Part shown: positions 6,839-7,851 of the stretch, piece by piece | How the letters are laid out: each line of letters starts with the position of its first letter | Numbering within the stretch: the stretch's first letter is position 1 | Assembly: GCA_013041835.1 (NCBI GenBank) | Contig: JABDRH010000414.1 | Span: forward strand, 1 to 7,851 | Reading direction: 5' to 3' | DNA from: Desulfatitalea sp. | GTDB lineage: Bacteria; Desulfobacterota; Desulfobacteria; Desulfobacterales; Desulfosarcinaceae | DNA length: 7,851 nt | The notes under the pieces: generated by a model | What the model saw: the letters and a program-made list of their open reading frames with translations, nothing else | Databases searched by the model: none | Told to the model about the DNA's origin: nothing | Made by a program: the position numbers and the translations under genes

Positions 6839-7851
6839 CTATGGGGTTGCCCGCGGCAGGTGAATGGTGAATGTGCTCCCCTTGCCCAGGGTGCTCTCCA
6901 CGGTTACGGTGCCCTCATGGGCCTGGACAATGTGTTTGACGATGGATAGTCCGAGACCGGTGCCGCCCACGCGCCTGCTGCGGGCCTTGTCCACGCGGTA
7001 GAAACGCTCAAACAGGCGCGGCAGGTGTTTTTCAGCAATGCCGATGCCCTGATCCTGAAAACGGATCTGAATCCGTTCGTCTACGGCCATGGCCTGAACA
7101 CTGATGCTGCTGCCTTCGGCACTGTACTTGATGGCATTGTCTATCAGATTGACGGCCGCTTGTTCCATCAGGTCCGCATCGATGGGTGCCGAAAGGCTCT
7201 GATCACAGTTGATCTGGATGGTTATGTTCTTTTCATCGGCCTTGGGACGGCATAACTGCTCTGCGGCACTGAGCATGGCGCAGAGAAGGTCCGACTTCAG
7301 GTGCAGCCGCCGTCGCTGTTCATCCTGTTCAAGACGGGCCAGTTGCATCAGGTCGTCCACGATGGCCGCCAGTCGTTTGACGTGCCGGGCGATGATCTGC
7401 AGAAATTTCTGCGCCTCATCGGGATCGGCCACCGCGCCATCGCACAGGGTCTCGACGAATCCCTGGATGGCTGTCAGCGGTGTTTTGATCTCGTGGCTTA
7501 CGTTGGCGGCAAAATCGCTGCGTATGGTTTCCAGCCGGCGCAATTGTGTCACATCATTCATCACCAGCACAACCCCGTCACCGCGCTCTCCCCCTCCGGC
7601 ATCCAGCAACGGGGAACAGCGGGCACTTATAATGATTTCACTGTTTTGGTAGAGGGCAACGTCGCCTCCGGTCACATCTCCCTTGGCCATGGCGGCCTGA
7701 ATCATCTGGTGGAGTTCCCGGTTGCGCATGACTTCTTGGATGCTGCGGCCCTGGAACTGGTCCGGGGTTCCGGACAGCAGACGGGCGGCGGCGGCGTTCA
7801 GATGAAGGATACATTCATCCGAATCCAGGGCCACCACACCCTCGACCATAC
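6839..7851 (-). CDS. PhoR-like sensor histidine kinase, 5'-partial
   Basis: The frame runs off the right edge, so the N-terminal sensor and any membrane segments are missing; the Met at 7849 is probably internal, within the PAS domain. Numbering from it: a PAS domain (about 1-100) containing GVVALDSDECILHLNAAA; a HisKA dimerisation domain with SHEIKTP (118-124, phosphorylated H119); and an HATPase domain with N box NLIDNAIKYS (234-243), G1 DQGIGI (266-271), FERFYRVDKARSR (280-292) and G2 GGTGLGLSIVKH (295-306). It autophosphorylates and passes phosphate to a response regulator. This architecture and the FVETL and RFYRVDKARSR segments are like PhoR, the phosphate-limitation kinase, whose partner PhoB usually lies immediately upstream, here beyond the window. 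Without that neighbour the phosphate role is inference. An HD-GYP gene follows 94 bp downstream on the same strand. Confidence 0.9.
   Translation of the reverse strand, partial: MVEGVVALDSDECILHLNAAAARLLSGTPDQFQGRSIQEVMRNRELHQMIQAAMAKGDVTGGDVALYQNSEIIISARCSPLLDAGGGERGDGVVLVMNDVTQLRRLETIRSDFAANVSHEIKTPLTAIQGFVETLCDGAVADPDEAQKFLQIIARHVKRLAAIVDDLMQLARLEQDEQRRRLHLKSDLLCAMLSAAEQLCRPKADEKNITIQINCDQSLSAPIDADLMEQAAVNLIDNAIKYSAEGSSISVQAMAVDERIQIRFQDQGIGIAEKHLPRLFERFYRVDKARSRRVGGTGLGLSIVKHIVQAHEGTVTVESTLGKGSTFTIHLPRATP

Noticed and set aside
6184..6870. Plus-strand open frame of 228 codons opposite the HD-GYP gene
   Set aside because: It is antisense to the conserved GAF domain coding sequence, runs into the kinase gene, and shows no family features.

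Overview
The window looks like chromosomal DNA of an anaerobic or facultative Gram-negative bacterium. A NifA-type sigma54 activator, a GAF/HD-GYP protein, a PhoR-like kinase and a cysteine-rich aldo/keto reductase together suggest Desulfobacterota (the former Deltaproteobacteria, e.g. sulfate reducers). That assignment is inference from gene content and protein style; there is no rRNA or other decisive marker. I see no phage, CRISPR, toxin-antitoxin or tRNA genes.

Layout, left to right. Positions 2-862 (+) hold the 3' part of an aldo/keto reductase with a C-terminal cysteine-rich, probably iron-sulfur, domain. Its stop codon lies in the edge of a roughly 168-bp imperfect palindrome (860-1027) that looks like a small non-autonomous mobile element flanked by TA. 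Positions 1081-1872 (+) encode a PhlG/phloretin-hydrolase-like zinc C-C hydrolase, visibly more AT-rich than its neighbours. Converging on it is a NifA-like sigma54-dependent activator (1972-3498, -). That gene is divergent from dinB (3647-4855, +), DNA polymerase IV of the Y family. The shared intergenic region carries two similar 10-bp palindromic sites. A small winged-helix-like protein (4904-5155, -) follows, then about 280 bp without a convincing gene. The right end is a signalling pair on the minus strand: a PhoR-like histidine kinase cut by the window edge (6839-7851) and, downstream of it, a GAF/HD-GYP cyclic-di-GMP phosphodiesterase (5437-6744), possibly with its own promoter in the gap between them.

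The genes do not form one pathway. Left of about 1900 is accessory metabolism with a mobile-element scar; from 1970 onward the content is regulation, signalling and DNA-damage tolerance. I found no convincing new multi-gene system. The strongest unexplained structure is the palindromic element at the reductase stop codon.
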